The position numbers and the translations under genes were made by a program. Below are positions 44,860-53,771 of a stretch of DNA of 64,000 nt, piece by piece. The first letter of the stretch is position 1. Each line of letters begins with the position of its first letter. Below the pieces are notes generated by a model that worked only from the letters and a program-made list of their open reading frames with translations, ran no database searches and was not told where the DNA came from. The stretch is from Paracoccus sp. MBLB3053 (lineage in GTDB: Bacteria > Pseudomonadota > Alphaproteobacteria > Rhodobacterales > Rhodobacteraceae): positions 1,993,501 to 2,057,500 of the forward strand of contig NZ_JAVQLW010000001.1 in the NCBI RefSeq assembly GCF_031822435.1. Direction: 5' to 3'.

Positions 44860-45040
44860 CCGTGCCCATGTCGATGCCGCGCTCGATGCCATTCACGATC
44901 ATCTGGCCGTCAGCGGTGGCACGATGATGGTGTTGGCCGAACGCATGGGCATCACTGCCGAGGTCGAGGCGACGATAGTGCAACGGCGGCAGCGTCTCGC
45001 GAACCTGCAAGCCAGCGGGGGCCTGCGTGGTCGGGCATGA
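44819..45040 (+). CDS. Small uncharacterised protein
   Basis: The 73-residue frame is helical and charged (H-V-D-A-A-L-D-A-I-H-D-H-L, then V-Q-R-R-Q-R-L-A-N-L-Q). Third-position GC supports coding. The start is uncertain because this ATG lies inside the previous frame. Internal Met codons near 44924 are alternatives. Confidence 0.5.
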   Translation: MAVSWSSEQADRDDRAHVDAALDAIHDHLAVSGGTMMVLAERMGITAEVEATIVQRRQRLANLQASGGLRGRA

Positions 45041-45126
45041 CCGGGGGTGGTCTGGAACTTTGGCCTAATGGCGGGGACCGGCGCGGGGAGCAGCGCGCAA
45101 GATATGACGGAATTGGAGATTTACGG

Positions 45127-45351
45127 ATGACCCAAAAACCCGAGCATCCGCCGCTTGATCGCTGGCGTGCAGACGAGGTTCTGGAGCCGGATCGGCAACT
45201 GTGGGGGCTGCCCGAAATCGCCCGCGTGGCAGGGGTAAGCATTGACACGGTGCGCCGTTGGCATAGAAAGACGGATGCGCCGATCAGCAAGCCTGGCGGT
45301 CGCTATTACTCCACCAAGACCGCGCTCAAGAACTGGCTCTGCGCCAGATAA
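45127..45351 (+). CDS. MerR/excisionase-type HTH protein
   Basis: The 74-residue protein contains a helix-turn-helix of the HTH_17/MerR kind: W-G-L-P-E-I-A-R-V-A-G-V-S-I-D-T-V-R-R-W, then a wing with S-K-P-G-G-R-Y-Y. The start at 45127 follows GGAG, and a frame open to 45037 offers a longer version. Its position just before the portal gene suggests control of the late genes or a packaging-recognition role. Confidence 0.7.
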   Translation: MTQKPEHPPLDRWRADEVLEPDRQLWGLPEIARVAGVSIDTVRRWHRKTDAPISKPGGRYYSTKTALKNWLCAR

Positions 45352-45413
45352 ACCTATGATTTGCAATGTTTTGCAATCTGACGTGGTAAGTCGTGGGGCC
45401 GTATCTTGGCCCT

Positions 45414-46649
45414 ATGAAACTCTGGCCCTTCTCTCGCAAAGCTCAACCGGTTGAACAGAAGTCTCTGGCGTCGCCGGATCAGGCGTTGCTGGCGGCTTTC
45501 GGCCTGACCGAGGCGACCTCCACCGGCATCGTGGTGTCCCAAACGGACGCAATGCAGGTGCCCGTGGTGGCGAATGCGATCCAGCTGATCTCCGAGGCGG
45601 TGGCCTCGCTGGATATCTACGTGAAGCGCATCGAGGGCGAGACCGAGATCGATGTGCCCGACCATCCCCTTCTCAGCCTGCTGCGCAACGAGTCGAACGA
45701 CTGGACATCCGGCTTCGAGATGATCCGGCAGATCGTCAGGGACGCCCTGATGGATGACCGTGGCGGGCTGGCTTGGGTGAACCGCATCGGTGGCGAGCCG
45801 CGCGAGATCATCCGCTACCGCCGCGCGGTGCTGCAATTCGACATCGACCTGGAAACCGGCGAGCGGAAATACAACCTCGGCAATCGGCCCATCGTGGCGC
45901 GCGACGTGATCCACCTGCTGCCGCCTCTGGAACGGTCGCCGCTGACCCTGGCCCGTGAGGCGATCGGGATTGCCTTGGCGCTCGACCGTCACGCGGCCAA
46001 GCTCTTCGGCCGTGGTGCCCGTCCTTCCGGCGCGCTGCTGATCCCGAAGGGCATGGGCGAAGAAGCGATCAAGGCCGCTCGGGCTGCTTGGCGTGTCGCA
46101 CATGAGGGCGAGGATCAGGGCCGAACCGCCTTCCTGTTCGACGGGATGACCTTCGAGCCGTTCACGTTCAACTCGACCGATGCGCAGTTTCTCGAAAACC
46201 GCCGCTTCCAGATCGAGGAGATCGCCCGCTGCTTCAATATCCCTGCCCCGATGGTCGGCGACCTGAGCCGGGCGACCTGGAGCAATAGCGAGCAGAAGGG
46301 CCGCGAGTTCCTGAGCTACACCTTGGAACCTTGGCTTCGTGGCCTCGAAGGGGCGCTGCGCCGCGCCCTGTTCAATGACCAAGAACGTCAGAACCACGTC
46401 ATCCGCTTCGATCGCGACGACCTGACGCGGGCGGATCTCGCCACGCGCGCCACGACCATCAACAGCCTCATCGCCAGCCAGACCATCAACCCCAACGAGG
46501 GCCGGGAATGGCTTGGCCTGCCGCCCCGCGATGGCGGTGACGAGTTCCTGAACCCGAACATCAGCGCGGCGAAACCTGAGCCTGCCACAGGTTCTGCCGA
46601 TCCGCTCAAATCTGAGCGCAACCCCGAGGACGACAATGCAACTGAATGA
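45414..46649 (+). CDS. HK97-family phage portal protein
   Basis: The 411-residue protein matches HK97-type portals. It has an N-terminal M-K-L-W-P-F-S-R-K, the central V-A-N-A-I-Q-L-I-S-E-A-V-A-S-L region (about 46-60), and the C-terminal crown with I-E-E-I-A-R-C-F-N-I-P-A-P-M-V-G (about 269-284). It also has the acid-rich tail typical of the family. The portal forms the dodecameric DNA gate of the capsid. Here it comes first in the structural module, not after terminase as in most HK97-like phages. Confidence 0.94.
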   Translation: MKLWPFSRKAQPVEQKSLASPDQALLAAFGLTEATSTGIVVSQTDAMQVPVVANAIQLISEAVASLDIYVKRIEGETEIDVPDHPLLSLLRNESNDWTSGFEMIRQIVRDALMDDRGGLAWVNRIGGEPREIIRYRRAVLQFDIDLETGERKYNLGNRPIVARDVIHLLPPLERSPLTLAREAIGIALALDRHAAKLFGRGARPSGALLIPKGMGEEAIKAARAAWRVAHEGEDQGRTAFLFDGMTFEPFTFNSTDAQFLENRRFQIEEIARCFNIPAPMVGDLSRATWSNSEQKGREFLSYTLEPWLRGLEGALRRALFNDQERQNHVIRFDRDDLTRADLATRATTINSLIASQTINPNEGREWLGLPPRDGGDEFLNPNISAAKPEPATGSADPLKSERNPEDDNATE

Positions 46650-47022
46650 CATTCTCGCCGATGCGCAGGATCAGGACCGGGGGCGGGATTTCGACCTGCT
46701 CGACCCTGTGACCGGCAAGACGATCGGCATCACGCTTCGCATCGCGGGACCGGACAGCGCCACGCAAGCGCGCGCCCGGCTTCAGATGGTCGATGACCTG
46801 GCCGAAATGGCGGATGACGAAGGCCGGGTGTCCGCGATCAGCCGCGAAAAGGCCCGGCTCAATTCGCTGGCCCGCTGCGTGCTGGGCTGGAATGTCCAAG
46901 AGGACGGCGAGCAGGTTCCCTTCACCCATGCCAATGTCCTGCGCTTCCTCAAGGCGGCGCTCTGGGTGCAGCAGCAGGTCGATGGCTTTGCCTCTGACCG
47001 CGCCGCTTTCAGGGGGCGCTGA
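46636..47022 (+). CDS. Phage structural or assembly protein
   Basis: The 128-residue product is acidic, with F-D-L-L-D-P-V-T-G-K-T-I-G-I-T-L-R-I and A-R-C-V-L-G-W-N-V. The pattern resembles small tail or head assembly proteins, possibly a chaperone, but the family is not certain. It overlaps the portal gene by 14 bp and the capsid gene by one base (TGATG), so production is coupled to the capsid. Confidence 0.6.
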   Translation: MQLNDILADAQDQDRGRDFDLLDPVTGKTIGITLRIAGPDSATQARARLQMVDDLAEMADDEGRVSAISREKARLNSLARCVLGWNVQEDGEQVPFTHANVLRFLKAALWVQQQVDGFASDRAAFRGR

Positions 47023-48545
47023 TGGACCGGATCGAAATCAAGGCGCAGATCAGCGTGGACGAGGCAGGCGCGATCACCGGCATCGCGTGGCCTTTCGGCT
47101 CGGCTGACCGCGTGGGCGACGTGATCGAGCGTGGCGCTTTCTCCAAGGCCCTGCCGCCCCTGCCGATGCTCGCCAGCCACGATCAGAAGGACACGGTCGG
47201 CGTCTGGGACGAGATCGCAGAAACCTCCGAGGGTCTGACCGTCAAGGGACGGCTTCTCGTCAACGATGTGCAGCGTGCGGCCGAGGTTCGCTCGCTGATC
47301 CAGGCAGGTGCGCTTCGCGGCCTGTCGATTGGCTTTGCCTCTCGCAAGGCCCTGCCGCGCAAGGGCGGCGGTCGCGTGATCAGCGACCTCGAACTTCTCG
47401 AAATCAGCGTGGTGGCGGTGCCTGCCCATCCCGGCGCGCGGATCACGTCAGCAAAGGAAATGGACATGACGGACACCACCGAAACCCCGGACATTGCGGC
47501 GCTGGAAGCCAAGATGACCGAACTGGAGAAGAAGGCCGACCCCTCGGCGCTCGTCGCGCGTCTCGACAAGATCGAGGCGAAGATGAACCGCCCGCAGGGT
47601 GAGACCAAGGCCGAGAACGAACCCACCGAAGAGCGCAAGGCATTTGCCAATTACCTGCGTCTCGGCGGCCAGATCCCCGAAGCCGATCGCAAGGCCCTGA
47701 TCGTCGCCAGCGACCCGCAAGGCGGCTATCTGGCCCCGCCGGAACTGTCCTCGGAGATCATTCGCGACCTGATCGAGTTCTCGCCGATCCGTTCGGTCTC
47801 TTCGGTTCGCTCGACCAGCGCGCCCTCGGTCGTCTACCCGACGCGCGGCGACACCACCAATGCCCGCTGGGTGGGTGAGACGCAGACCCGCACAGAGTCG
47901 GATATCAGCTTCGGCCAGAAGGAACTGGAGCCGAAAGAGCTTGCCACCTTCGTGGATATCTCGAACCGCCTGCTGCAAGACGCGCCGCAGGCCGAAACCG
48001 AAGTGCGCCTCGCCCTCGCCGAGGACTTCGGACAGAAAGAGGCGACGGCCTTCGTCTGGGGCGAGGGTGTGCTGGAACCCGAAGGCTTCATGGTCAACGA
48101 GGACATTCTCAGCACGGCGAACGGCCACGCCACGAACCTCTCGGCAGATGCCCTGATCACGCTGCTCTATGCGCTGCCCGCGACCTATCGCAATCGCGGC
48201 GCCTGGGCGATGAACGGCACCACGCTTGGCGTCCTGCGCAAGCTGAAGGATGGACAGGGCAACTTCCTGTGGCAGCCGAGCTATCAGGCGGGCCAGCCCG
48301 AAACCATCCTCGGTCGCCCGGTGGTGGAAATGGTGGACATGCCCGATGTCGAGGCAGACGCCTTCCCGATCATCTACGGCGACTTCTCGGCCTACCGGAT
48401 CATCGACCGCACGCAGATGTCGGTCCTTGTCGATCCCTACACCCGCGCCACGAACGGCATCACCCGCATTCACGCGACCCGGCGTGTCGGCGGCGGTGTG
48501 CTGCAAGCCGCGCGCTTCCGCAAACTTCGCATGGCGACCAGCTGA
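47022..48545 (+). CDS. Fused HK97-type prohead protease and major capsid protein
   Basis: One 507-residue chain carries both functions. Residues 1 to about 145 are an S78 prohead protease with catalytic His53 (A-S-H-D-Q-K), Ser102 (G-L-S-I-G-F) and Glu127 (L-L-E-I-S-V). A charged helical delta-like scaffold domain follows (about 146-210). Residues about 220-507 are an HK97-fold capsid protein (G-Y-L-A-P-P-E-L, W-V-G-E-T-Q, A-T-A-F-V-W-G, R-V-G-G-G-V). Most phages use two genes. Self-cleavage would release the mature capsid subunit. No frameshift or internal stop is seen. Confidence 0.93.
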   Translation: MDRIEIKAQISVDEAGAITGIAWPFGSADRVGDVIERGAFSKALPPLPMLASHDQKDTVGVWDEIAETSEGLTVKGRLLVNDVQRAAEVRSLIQAGALRGLSIGFASRKALPRKGGGRVISDLELLEISVVAVPAHPGARITSAKEMDMTDTTETPDIAALEAKMTELEKKADPSALVARLDKIEAKMNRPQGETKAENEPTEERKAFANYLRLGGQIPEADRKALIVASDPQGGYLAPPELSSEIIRDLIEFSPIRSVSSVRSTSAPSVVYPTRGDTTNARWVGETQTRTESDISFGQKELEPKELATFVDISNRLLQDAPQAETEVRLALAEDFGQKEATAFVWGEGVLEPEGFMVNEDILSTANGHATNLSADALITLLYALPATYRNRGAWAMNGTTLGVLRKLKDGQGNFLWQPSYQAGQPETILGRPVVEMVDMPDVEADAFPIIYGDFSAYRIIDRTQMSVLVDPYTRATNGITRIHATRRVGGGVLQAARFRKLRMATS

Positions 48546-48557
48546 GGAGCATGACCG

Positions 48558-48938
48558 ATGCGTGACCTTTACTCGAACATCGCGGCCTTCCAGGCGCTCG
48601 CCCCGGCCGTTCAGACCGCAGCAGCGCAAGGCCCGGCGATCGATCTGCTTGGCGCGGGCCGCGTGGCCTTCGTGGTCAACACCGGGGCCATTGCCGGTTC
48701 CGGCGACTTCGGAGCGACCCTACAGGAAAGCGATGACGGTTCGACCGGCTGGACCGCAGTTGCAGCCGACGAAATGGACAGCAACGCCCCGGCCACGCTG
48801 GCGGCGACGAGCGTCTACCGGCTCGGCTATCGCGGCTACAAGCGCTATGTCCGCTTCTCCCTGACCCGGGCCAGCGGCACCAGCATCGCGGCAGGCGCAA
48901 CGGCGATCATCTCGCCCTACAGCCGCCCGGCCGCCTGA
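48558..48938 (+). CDS. Phage head-associated protein
   Basis: The 126-residue product has a good ribosome site (GAGGAG) and lies directly after the capsid gene. Its sequence (G-D-F-G-A-T-L-Q-E-S-D-D-G-S-T-G-W, R-L-G-Y-R-G-Y-K-R-Y-V-R-F) suggests a beta-sandwich that could decorate or stabilise the head. It ends with the TGATG junction to the HNH gene. Confidence 0.65.
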   Translation: MRDLYSNIAAFQALAPAVQTAAAQGPAIDLLGAGRVAFVVNTGAIAGSGDFGATLQESDDGSTGWTAVAADEMDSNAPATLAATSVYRLGYRGYKRYVRFSLTRASGTSIAAGATAIISPYSRPAA

Positions 48939-49318
48939 TGCCGGCGCGCGCGCCTCGCCTGTGTTCGTGCGGCAAGCAGGTGCCTTCGGGCAGCCGCTGC
49001 GCGTGCCAGGCGAAGCGTGACGCGGCCCGCAAGGCCAAGTTCGACAAGGCCCGGCCGTCCAGCAGCCAACGCGGTTACACGCGGGAATGGGAGCGGGCCA
49101 GCAAGGCCTTTCTGGAACGCTGCCCCTACTGCTCGCGCTGCGGCAAGTATCTCGACCTGAGCAAGCCCCGCGCGGCCGTGGTCGATCACAAGATCCCGCA
49201 CCGAGGCGACCAGAAGCTCTTCTGGGACAAGACCAACTGGTCCCGCCTCTGCACTCCCTGTCATTCCGGCGCGAAGCAACGTGAGGAGCGCCGTCATTCT
49301 GGAAAGGTTCAGCAATGA
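48938..49318 (+). CDS. HNH endonuclease
   Basis: The 126-residue protein contains an HNH domain with two zinc-binding pairs (C-P-Y-C and C-T-P-C) and the catalytic V-V-D-H-K-I-P-H. It has a second, N-terminal cysteine cluster (C-S-C-G-K, C-R-C-A). HNH proteins beside head genes assist terminase during packaging in HK97-like phages. Here it is separated from the terminase genes by about 2.4 kb. Confidence 0.9.
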   Translation: MPARAPRLCSCGKQVPSGSRCACQAKRDAARKAKFDKARPSSSQRGYTREWERASKAFLERCPYCSRCGKYLDLSKPRAAVVDHKIPHRGDQKLFWDKTNWSRLCTPCHSGAKQREERRHSGKVQQ

Positions 49319-49794
49319 CCATCTACGCAACGAACGGCACGCGCATCTACATTGGTGCTGCTCTCGCCGCCAAATCCAGCGACTTCATTCTCTCGGACTT
49401 CCCGACCACCGGCTGGGTGGAAATCGGCGAGACCGAGGGCCTTGGCACGGTCGGCGACACCTCGGCCGAGATCGCCTTCGACGGCATCAACTCGTCGCGC
49501 ACCCGACGCCTCAAGGGCACGCGCAATGCGGGCACGATGGAGATCGTCTGCGGCATCGACCCCGACGACCTCGGGCAGGCAGCGGTGATCGCGGCGGAAA
49601 AGACCCCGCATGACTATGCAATCAAGATGGTGCTGAACGATGCGCCGGCCGGTGGCACGCCGTCGGAGCGCTACTTCGTCGCCAAGGTCGCGGCAGCCAC
49701 CGAGCAATATGACAGCGCCAACTCGGTGATGAAGCTGAACATCTCGCTTTGGGTGAACTCGAACATCGTCAAGGTTGACGCGGCCGAGGCCTAA
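49315..49794 (+). CDS. Tail tube-like protein 1
   Basis: The 159-residue product looks like a phage tail tube protein. It has a repeated beta pattern with G-T-R-I-Y-I-G, T-G-W-V-E-I-G-E-T-E-G-L-G and the late Y-D-S-A-N-S-V-M-K-L-N-I-S. The neighbouring gene at 49798 shares both motifs and is its paralogue. It overlaps the HNH gene by ATGA. Confidence 0.75.
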   Translation: MTIYATNGTRIYIGAALAAKSSDFILSDFPTTGWVEIGETEGLGTVGDTSAEIAFDGINSSRTRRLKGTRNAGTMEIVCGIDPDDLGQAAVIAAEKTPHDYAIKMVLNDAPAGGTPSERYFVAKVAAATEQYDSANSVMKLNISLWVNSNIVKVDAAEA

Positions 49795-49797
49795 GCC

Positions 49798-50253
49798 GTG
49801 CTTTACCCGACCGCTGGCACACGCTTCTTCATCGCAGACGCCCCCGCGCTCGAACCGGGGGCGCTGCCCGCGTCTGGCTGGGTCGAGATCGGAGAGACCG
49901 AGGCGCTGGGGCTGGTCGGCATCGAATGGGAAATGGCGGAAGCCGACCTGGCGCATATGGCCGGTGGTGCGGGCAATGTCATCGCCCATGCCAAGCAATC
50001 ACGCCGGACGCTGCCAATGCAGATCATCCTGGGCAACGATCCCGAGGACGTGGGGCAGATCCTGCTCTGGCAGGCGGCGCACGCGGTCGAGCATTACCCG
50101 TTCCGCCTGTTGATGCCGGACGGCGTTCGGAGCCGAAGCTGGTTCGCGCTCGTCACTGCGATTTCCGAAGTCTTCGATGCCGCCAACTCGGTGATGAAGC
50201 TGCAGGTCGATCTCCAGCCGCATCACGCGCCCATCACACGATCGGAGGCCTGA
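49798..50253 (+). CDS. Tail tube-like protein 2
   Basis: The 151-residue product begins with GTG. It shares G-T-R-F-F-I-A, S-G-W-V-E-I-G-E-T-E-A-L-G and F-D-A-A-N-S-V-M-K-L-Q-V-D with the preceding gene. The two therefore arose by tandem duplication and then diverged. One may form the tube and the other a completion ring or cap. Confidence 0.72.
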   Translation: MLYPTAGTRFFIADAPALEPGALPASGWVEIGETEALGLVGIEWEMAEADLAHMAGGAGNVIAHAKQSRRTLPMQIILGNDPEDVGQILLWQAAHAVEHYPFRLLMPDGVRSRSWFALVTAISEVFDAANSVMKLQVDLQPHHAPITRSEA

Positions 50254-50254
50254 C

Positions 50255-50584
50255 ATGCCCGACAGCCTTATCCCGCTCGGCGAACTGAAGAACCAACTCG
50301 GCCTCACCTCCGATCAGGATGACGATGACGGCCTGATTCAGTCGAAGATCGATGCGGCCGAAAACCATATCGACCGGCTGCTCGGCTACCGGATGCGCGA
50401 GCGCTTCCCCGTCACCAACGCCGGGGACCCGGTGGCGTCGAACGTGCCTGCCTCGCTCCTTGAAGCCGTGAGGCAGCTTGCCGCGTGGTGGTTCGAGAAC
50501 CGCGAGGCCGCGACCGACATGAACCGCGTCCTGCCCTTCGGCGTGACCGATCTGATCAACGAATATCGCGAGTGGACCTTCTGA
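50255..50584 (+). CDS. Head-tail connector (gp6-like adaptor)
   Basis: The 109-residue, mostly helical protein begins L-I-P-L-G-E-L-K-N-Q-L-G-L and has K-I-D-A-A-E-N-H-I-D-R-L-L-G. This is the pattern of gp6-type adaptors that bind under the portal. A GGAGG ribosome site precedes the ATG. It overlaps the next gene as TGATG. Confidence 0.82.
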   Translation: MPDSLIPLGELKNQLGLTSDQDDDDGLIQSKIDAAENHIDRLLGYRMRERFPVTNAGDPVASNVPASLLEAVRQLAAWWFENREAATDMNRVLPFGVTDLINEYREWTF

Positions 50585-51006
50585 TGGCTGATGACGGTGG
50601 CCTTGCCCGGTTCCAGCAGCGCATGGAAGCAATTCCCCGCGCAGCGCGTCAGGCGGTGAAGCCTGCTCTGGTCAAAGCCGCGAACGGTGTGGCCGAGATC
50701 CAGCGCGGACTTGCCCCGGACGATCCCGCAACGAGCGCGCCTGACCTCAAGTCGAGTATTGTCGTGACCGGGCCGGGAGAGGCGACCCCTGCTTATTCGC
50801 AGCCGGGCGGGTCGGTGATCGTGCAGCCGAACCAGGCGCTGATCACCGTGGGCAACACCGATGTGCGCTATCCGCACCTTCAGGAATACGGCACCTCGCA
50901 TCACGCGGCGCAGCCTTTCTTCTGGCCGGGCTTCCGCCTCGGTCGCAAACGCGCCATGAGCAGCATCAAGCGGGCGATCGGCAAGGCAATCAGGGAGGCG
51001 AAATGA
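50584..51006 (+). CDS. HK97 gp10-like tail completion protein
   Basis: The 140-residue product has the gp10 family layout. A helical N-terminus (F-Q-Q-R-M-E-A-I-P-R-A-A-R-Q-A-V-K) is followed by beta strands and the conserved Y-P-H-L-Q-E-Y-G-T and Q-P-F-F-W-P-G-F-R near the end. These proteins help join head and tail. Confidence 0.85.
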   Translation: MADDGGLARFQQRMEAIPRAARQAVKPALVKAANGVAEIQRGLAPDDPATSAPDLKSSIVVTGPGEATPAYSQPGGSVIVQPNQALITVGNTDVRYPHLQEYGTSHHAAQPFFWPGFRLGRKRAMSSIKRAIGKAIREAK

Positions 51007-51410
51007 GCGTCGATCTCGAAGTGCAGAAAGCCATTCGCGCGCGCCTGACGACCTTCGGCGTGGGCGTGACCCCGGCGCAGATCCTCGACAGCAACCAACG
51101 CCCTTCGGTGCTGCCCGCGATCCTTCTGGGTGACAGTCAGGCCGTGGACGAGGAAACCAGCCTGCGCCGCACGCATACCCGCGTCTATCACACGCTGCAT
51201 GTCTGGAAGAAGGAACCCTCGCTGGAAGGCGTGAAGGTGATTGCCGGGAACATCCGGCGCGCGATCCATTCCGCCCGGCTGACGCTTGCCCCGGGGCTGC
51301 ATTGCGCCGATGCCCTGGTGTCCTCGATGCGCTTCCTGCGCGATCCCGATGGCGAGCATTCGCACGGGGTGGTCGTGGTCGAGGTGCTTGTGTCGGAGGC
51401 GGTGGCATGA
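51003..51410 (+). CDS. DUF3168 tail terminator/completion protein
   Basis: The 135-residue product matches DUF3168: V-Q-K-A-I-R-A-R-L-T at the start, then T-H-T-R-V-Y-H-T-L-H-V-W and a central L-P-A-I-L-L-G-D. In siphophages this protein caps the tail tube. It overlaps both neighbours by ATGA. Confidence 0.85.
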   Translation: MSVDLEVQKAIRARLTTFGVGVTPAQILDSNQRPSVLPAILLGDSQAVDEETSLRRTHTRVYHTLHVWKKEPSLEGVKVIAGNIRRAIHSARLTLAPGLHCADALVSSMRFLRDPDGEHSHGVVVVEVLVSEAVA

Positions 51411-51724
51411 GGTCGGGCACGCTTATTGAAACCATCCGCATCGAGCGGGCCACCACGGACATCAACGATGCCGGGACGCCGGTCGAGATCTGGGGCCGGG
51501 TGGCCGAGCTTCGCGCCGAACGGGTGGACCAGAGCACCGAGGAGTTCATTCGCGGCTTTGGCGCCAGCGACGAGGAACTGGTGATCTTCCGCGCCCGCAA
51601 CTTCGACGGCATCACCCCGAAGCACCGGCTCGTCTGGAAAGGCCAGCCCTTCAACATCAAGCAGGTGACGCCGATCGGGCGCCGCAAGGGCGTGGAACTG
51701 CGCTGCGTGAGGTGGCCGGGATGA
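51407..51724 (+). CDS. Head closure / head-tail adaptor protein
   Basis: The 105-residue beta-barrel-like protein has R-I-E-R-A-T-T-D-I-N-D-A-G-T-P-V-E-I-W and the C-terminal G-R-R-K-G-V-E-L-R-C-V-R. These are typical of SPP1 gp16/HK97 head closure proteins. It overlaps the small terminase gene by ATGA, an uncommon neighbour for an adaptor. Confidence 0.83.
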   Translation: MRSGTLIETIRIERATTDINDAGTPVEIWGRVAELRAERVDQSTEEFIRGFGASDEELVIFRARNFDGITPKHRLVWKGQPFNIKQVTPIGRRKGVELRCVRWPG

Positions 51725-52110
51725 AGGGCACCAAGCCTCAGATGCGGCAAGATGACGACGCAATCTTGCGTTCTCTCACCGCGCCCGACTGGCTGGCCGA
51801 GGAAGCCCGCAAGGAATGGGACCGGGTGATGCCGATCCTGACCGAGCGCCGCATCTTGACCGATGCCGATCTCGGGGGCCTGGAGAATTACTGCATCTGC
51901 ATCGGCCGGGTGCGCGATACCGAAGCCAAGATCCAGTCCGAAGAAGATGCCGAGATGATGCTGAAGCTGATCCGGGTGCAGGACAAGGCGATGGCCTCGG
52001 CGCGGCAGCTTGCCGCCGAACTGGGCCTCACGCCCGTGTCACGCTCGCGCCCCGCGATCCGTGAGGACGAGGACCAGGACGACAGCCCGAACCCGCTGGG
52101 GCTTCTCTGA
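51721..52110 (+). CDS. Small terminase subunit (P27 family)
   Basis: The 129-residue product matches P27-type small terminases: A-P-D-W-L-A-E-E-A-R-K-E-W-D-R-V, then L-T-D-A-D-L-G-G-L-E-N-Y-C. It recognises the packaging site and recruits the large subunit, whose gene overlaps as TGATG. A GTG at 51712 is an alternative start. The terminase pair follows the head-tail genes instead of preceding the portal. Confidence 0.88.
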   Translation: MKGTKPQMRQDDDAILRSLTAPDWLAEEARKEWDRVMPILTERRILTDADLGGLENYCICIGRVRDTEAKIQSEEDAEMMLKLIRVQDKAMASARQLAAELGLTPVSRSRPAIREDEDQDDSPNPLGLL

Positions 52111-53762
52111 TGGCCGGCACCTTCCCGGAATGGATCTATGACGGCTCGGAGATCCCGGACCCTTACGGCCATGGCGAACGGGCGGTGCAGTTCCTGCGCG
52201 CCCTGCGGCATCCGAAGTCGATCCTGCCGCACCGTGCTTTCCAGCTGGACCCGTGGCAGGAACGGATCGTGCGCCGGATCTACGGCCCGCGCCACGAGGA
52301 CGGCACGCGCATCGTCAACACGGTGGCCTTGCTCCTGCCGCGCGGCAACAGAAAGACCTCTCTATCGGCGGCTCTGGCGCTCCTGCACACCATCGGCCCT
52401 GAGCGCAGGCCGGGCGGCGAGGCGATCTTTGCCGCAGCCGATCGCAAGCAGGCCGGCATCGGCTTTCGCGAGGCGGCGGGCATCATCCGCGAAGACAAGC
52501 GGCTGGTCTCGGCGGTCAATATCTATGACGCGCATAACGCGCCGAAGAAGCTGCTCTATCGCAAGGAAGCATCCTATCTGGAGGTGATCTCCGGGGATGG
52601 CGGGCCGCAGCATGGCCGGACGCCCGGCTTCGTGCTGGCCGACGAGATCCATATCTGGAAGGGCCGCGATCTCTGGGAAGCCCTGACCACCGGGCTTGAG
52701 AAGATCGATGACAGCTTGCTTGTCGTCGCCTCGACGGCCGGGCGGGGGCAGGACAATCTCGCCTGGGAGTTCTTTGAGGACGCCCGCAATGTCGCGCGGG
52801 GCAAGGTCGATGATCCGTCCATCCTGCCCATTCTGTTCGAGGCCGAGCGCCGCGAGGATTGGGAAGACGAGGAACTTTGGCACCGGGTGAACCCCGGCTT
52901 GCAGCATGGCTATCCGAGCCTTGCGGGCTTCCGGCGCCACGCCAAGCGCTCGCAGCGCAGCGTGGGCGACCGGCAATCCTTCAAGCAGTTGAAGCTGAAC
53001 ATCTGGCTCGACGCTTCGACCGATCCCTTCGTGGACATGGATATCTACGATGCCGGGGCCAAGGACTTCGATCTGGACGCGCTCAGGGATGAACCCTGCT
53101 GGCTGGCGGTGGACCTGTCCTCGACCGTGGACCTCTCGGTGATCGTCGCCTGCTGGCGCCGGGCCGAGGGCTATGTCGTCAAGCCGTGGTTCTTCTGCCC
53201 GCTGGAGGCAATCGACAAGACCGACGACGGCCCTCTGGACGATGACGACGGCATCAGCGCGCGCGAGGATCGTTCCGGGGCGCCGTATCAGGCGTGGCAC
53301 GAGGAAGGGCTGATCACCGCCACCGAAGGCAGCGTCATCGACTATCAGGAGATCGAGACCAAGATCATCGACCTCTGCGCCGAATTGAACGTGCAGGAGA
53401 TCGCCTTCGACCCGCACATGGCGCGGCAGGTGCAGCCGAAGATCCTGGAGGCCGGTTTGCCGGCGGTGGACTTCCGGCAGGTGCCTTCGCTCATGATGCC
53501 TGCGGTCCTCGAACTGGAGCGGGCACTGCTCGGTGGCGAGTTCTTCCACGGCGGGCACCCGGTGCTGCGGCACTGCTTTGCCAATGTCGTGGTGAAGCGC
53601 AACGACCACGGCCATGTCGTGAAGTTCACCAAGCCCAAGCGCTGGCTTTCGATCGATGGCGCGGTGGCCTCGGCCATGGCTGTGGCCCGCGCCTCCACCA
53701 ATGAAAACGCCCTGACGACCAGCGCTAGCTGGTTCACCGAAGACCTTTGGTCGCCCGTATAG
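52110..53762 (+). CDS. Large terminase subunit
   Basis: The 550-residue packaging motor has an ATPase domain with a Walker A-like L-L-P-R-G-N-R-K-T (about 73-81) and Walker B F-V-L-A-D-E-I-H (about 173-180). A C-terminal nuclease follows with acidic clusters (A-V-D-L-S-S-T-V-D, about 332-340; D-P-H-M-A-R, about 434-439). It is of the terminase-1 (lambda-distant, HK97-like) type. The protein appears complete, so the element should be able to package its own DNA. Confidence 0.94.
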   Translation: MAGTFPEWIYDGSEIPDPYGHGERAVQFLRALRHPKSILPHRAFQLDPWQERIVRRIYGPRHEDGTRIVNTVALLLPRGNRKTSLSAALALLHTIGPERRPGGEAIFAAADRKQAGIGFREAAGIIREDKRLVSAVNIYDAHNAPKKLLYRKEASYLEVISGDGGPQHGRTPGFVLADEIHIWKGRDLWEALTTGLEKIDDSLLVVASTAGRGQDNLAWEFFEDARNVARGKVDDPSILPILFEAERREDWEDEELWHRVNPGLQHGYPSLAGFRRHAKRSQRSVGDRQSFKQLKLNIWLDASTDPFVDMDIYDAGAKDFDLDALRDEPCWLAVDLSSTVDLSVIVACWRRAEGYVVKPWFFCPLEAIDKTDDGPLDDDDGISAREDRSGAPYQAWHEEGLITATEGSVIDYQEIETKIIDLCAELNVQEIAFDPHMARQVQPKILEAGLPAVDFRQVPSLMMPAVLELERALLGGEFFHGGHPVLRHCFANVVVKRNDHGHVVKFTKPKRWLSIDGAVASAMAVARASTNENALTTSASWFTEDLWSPV

Positions 53763-53771
53763 GAGGCAAAT

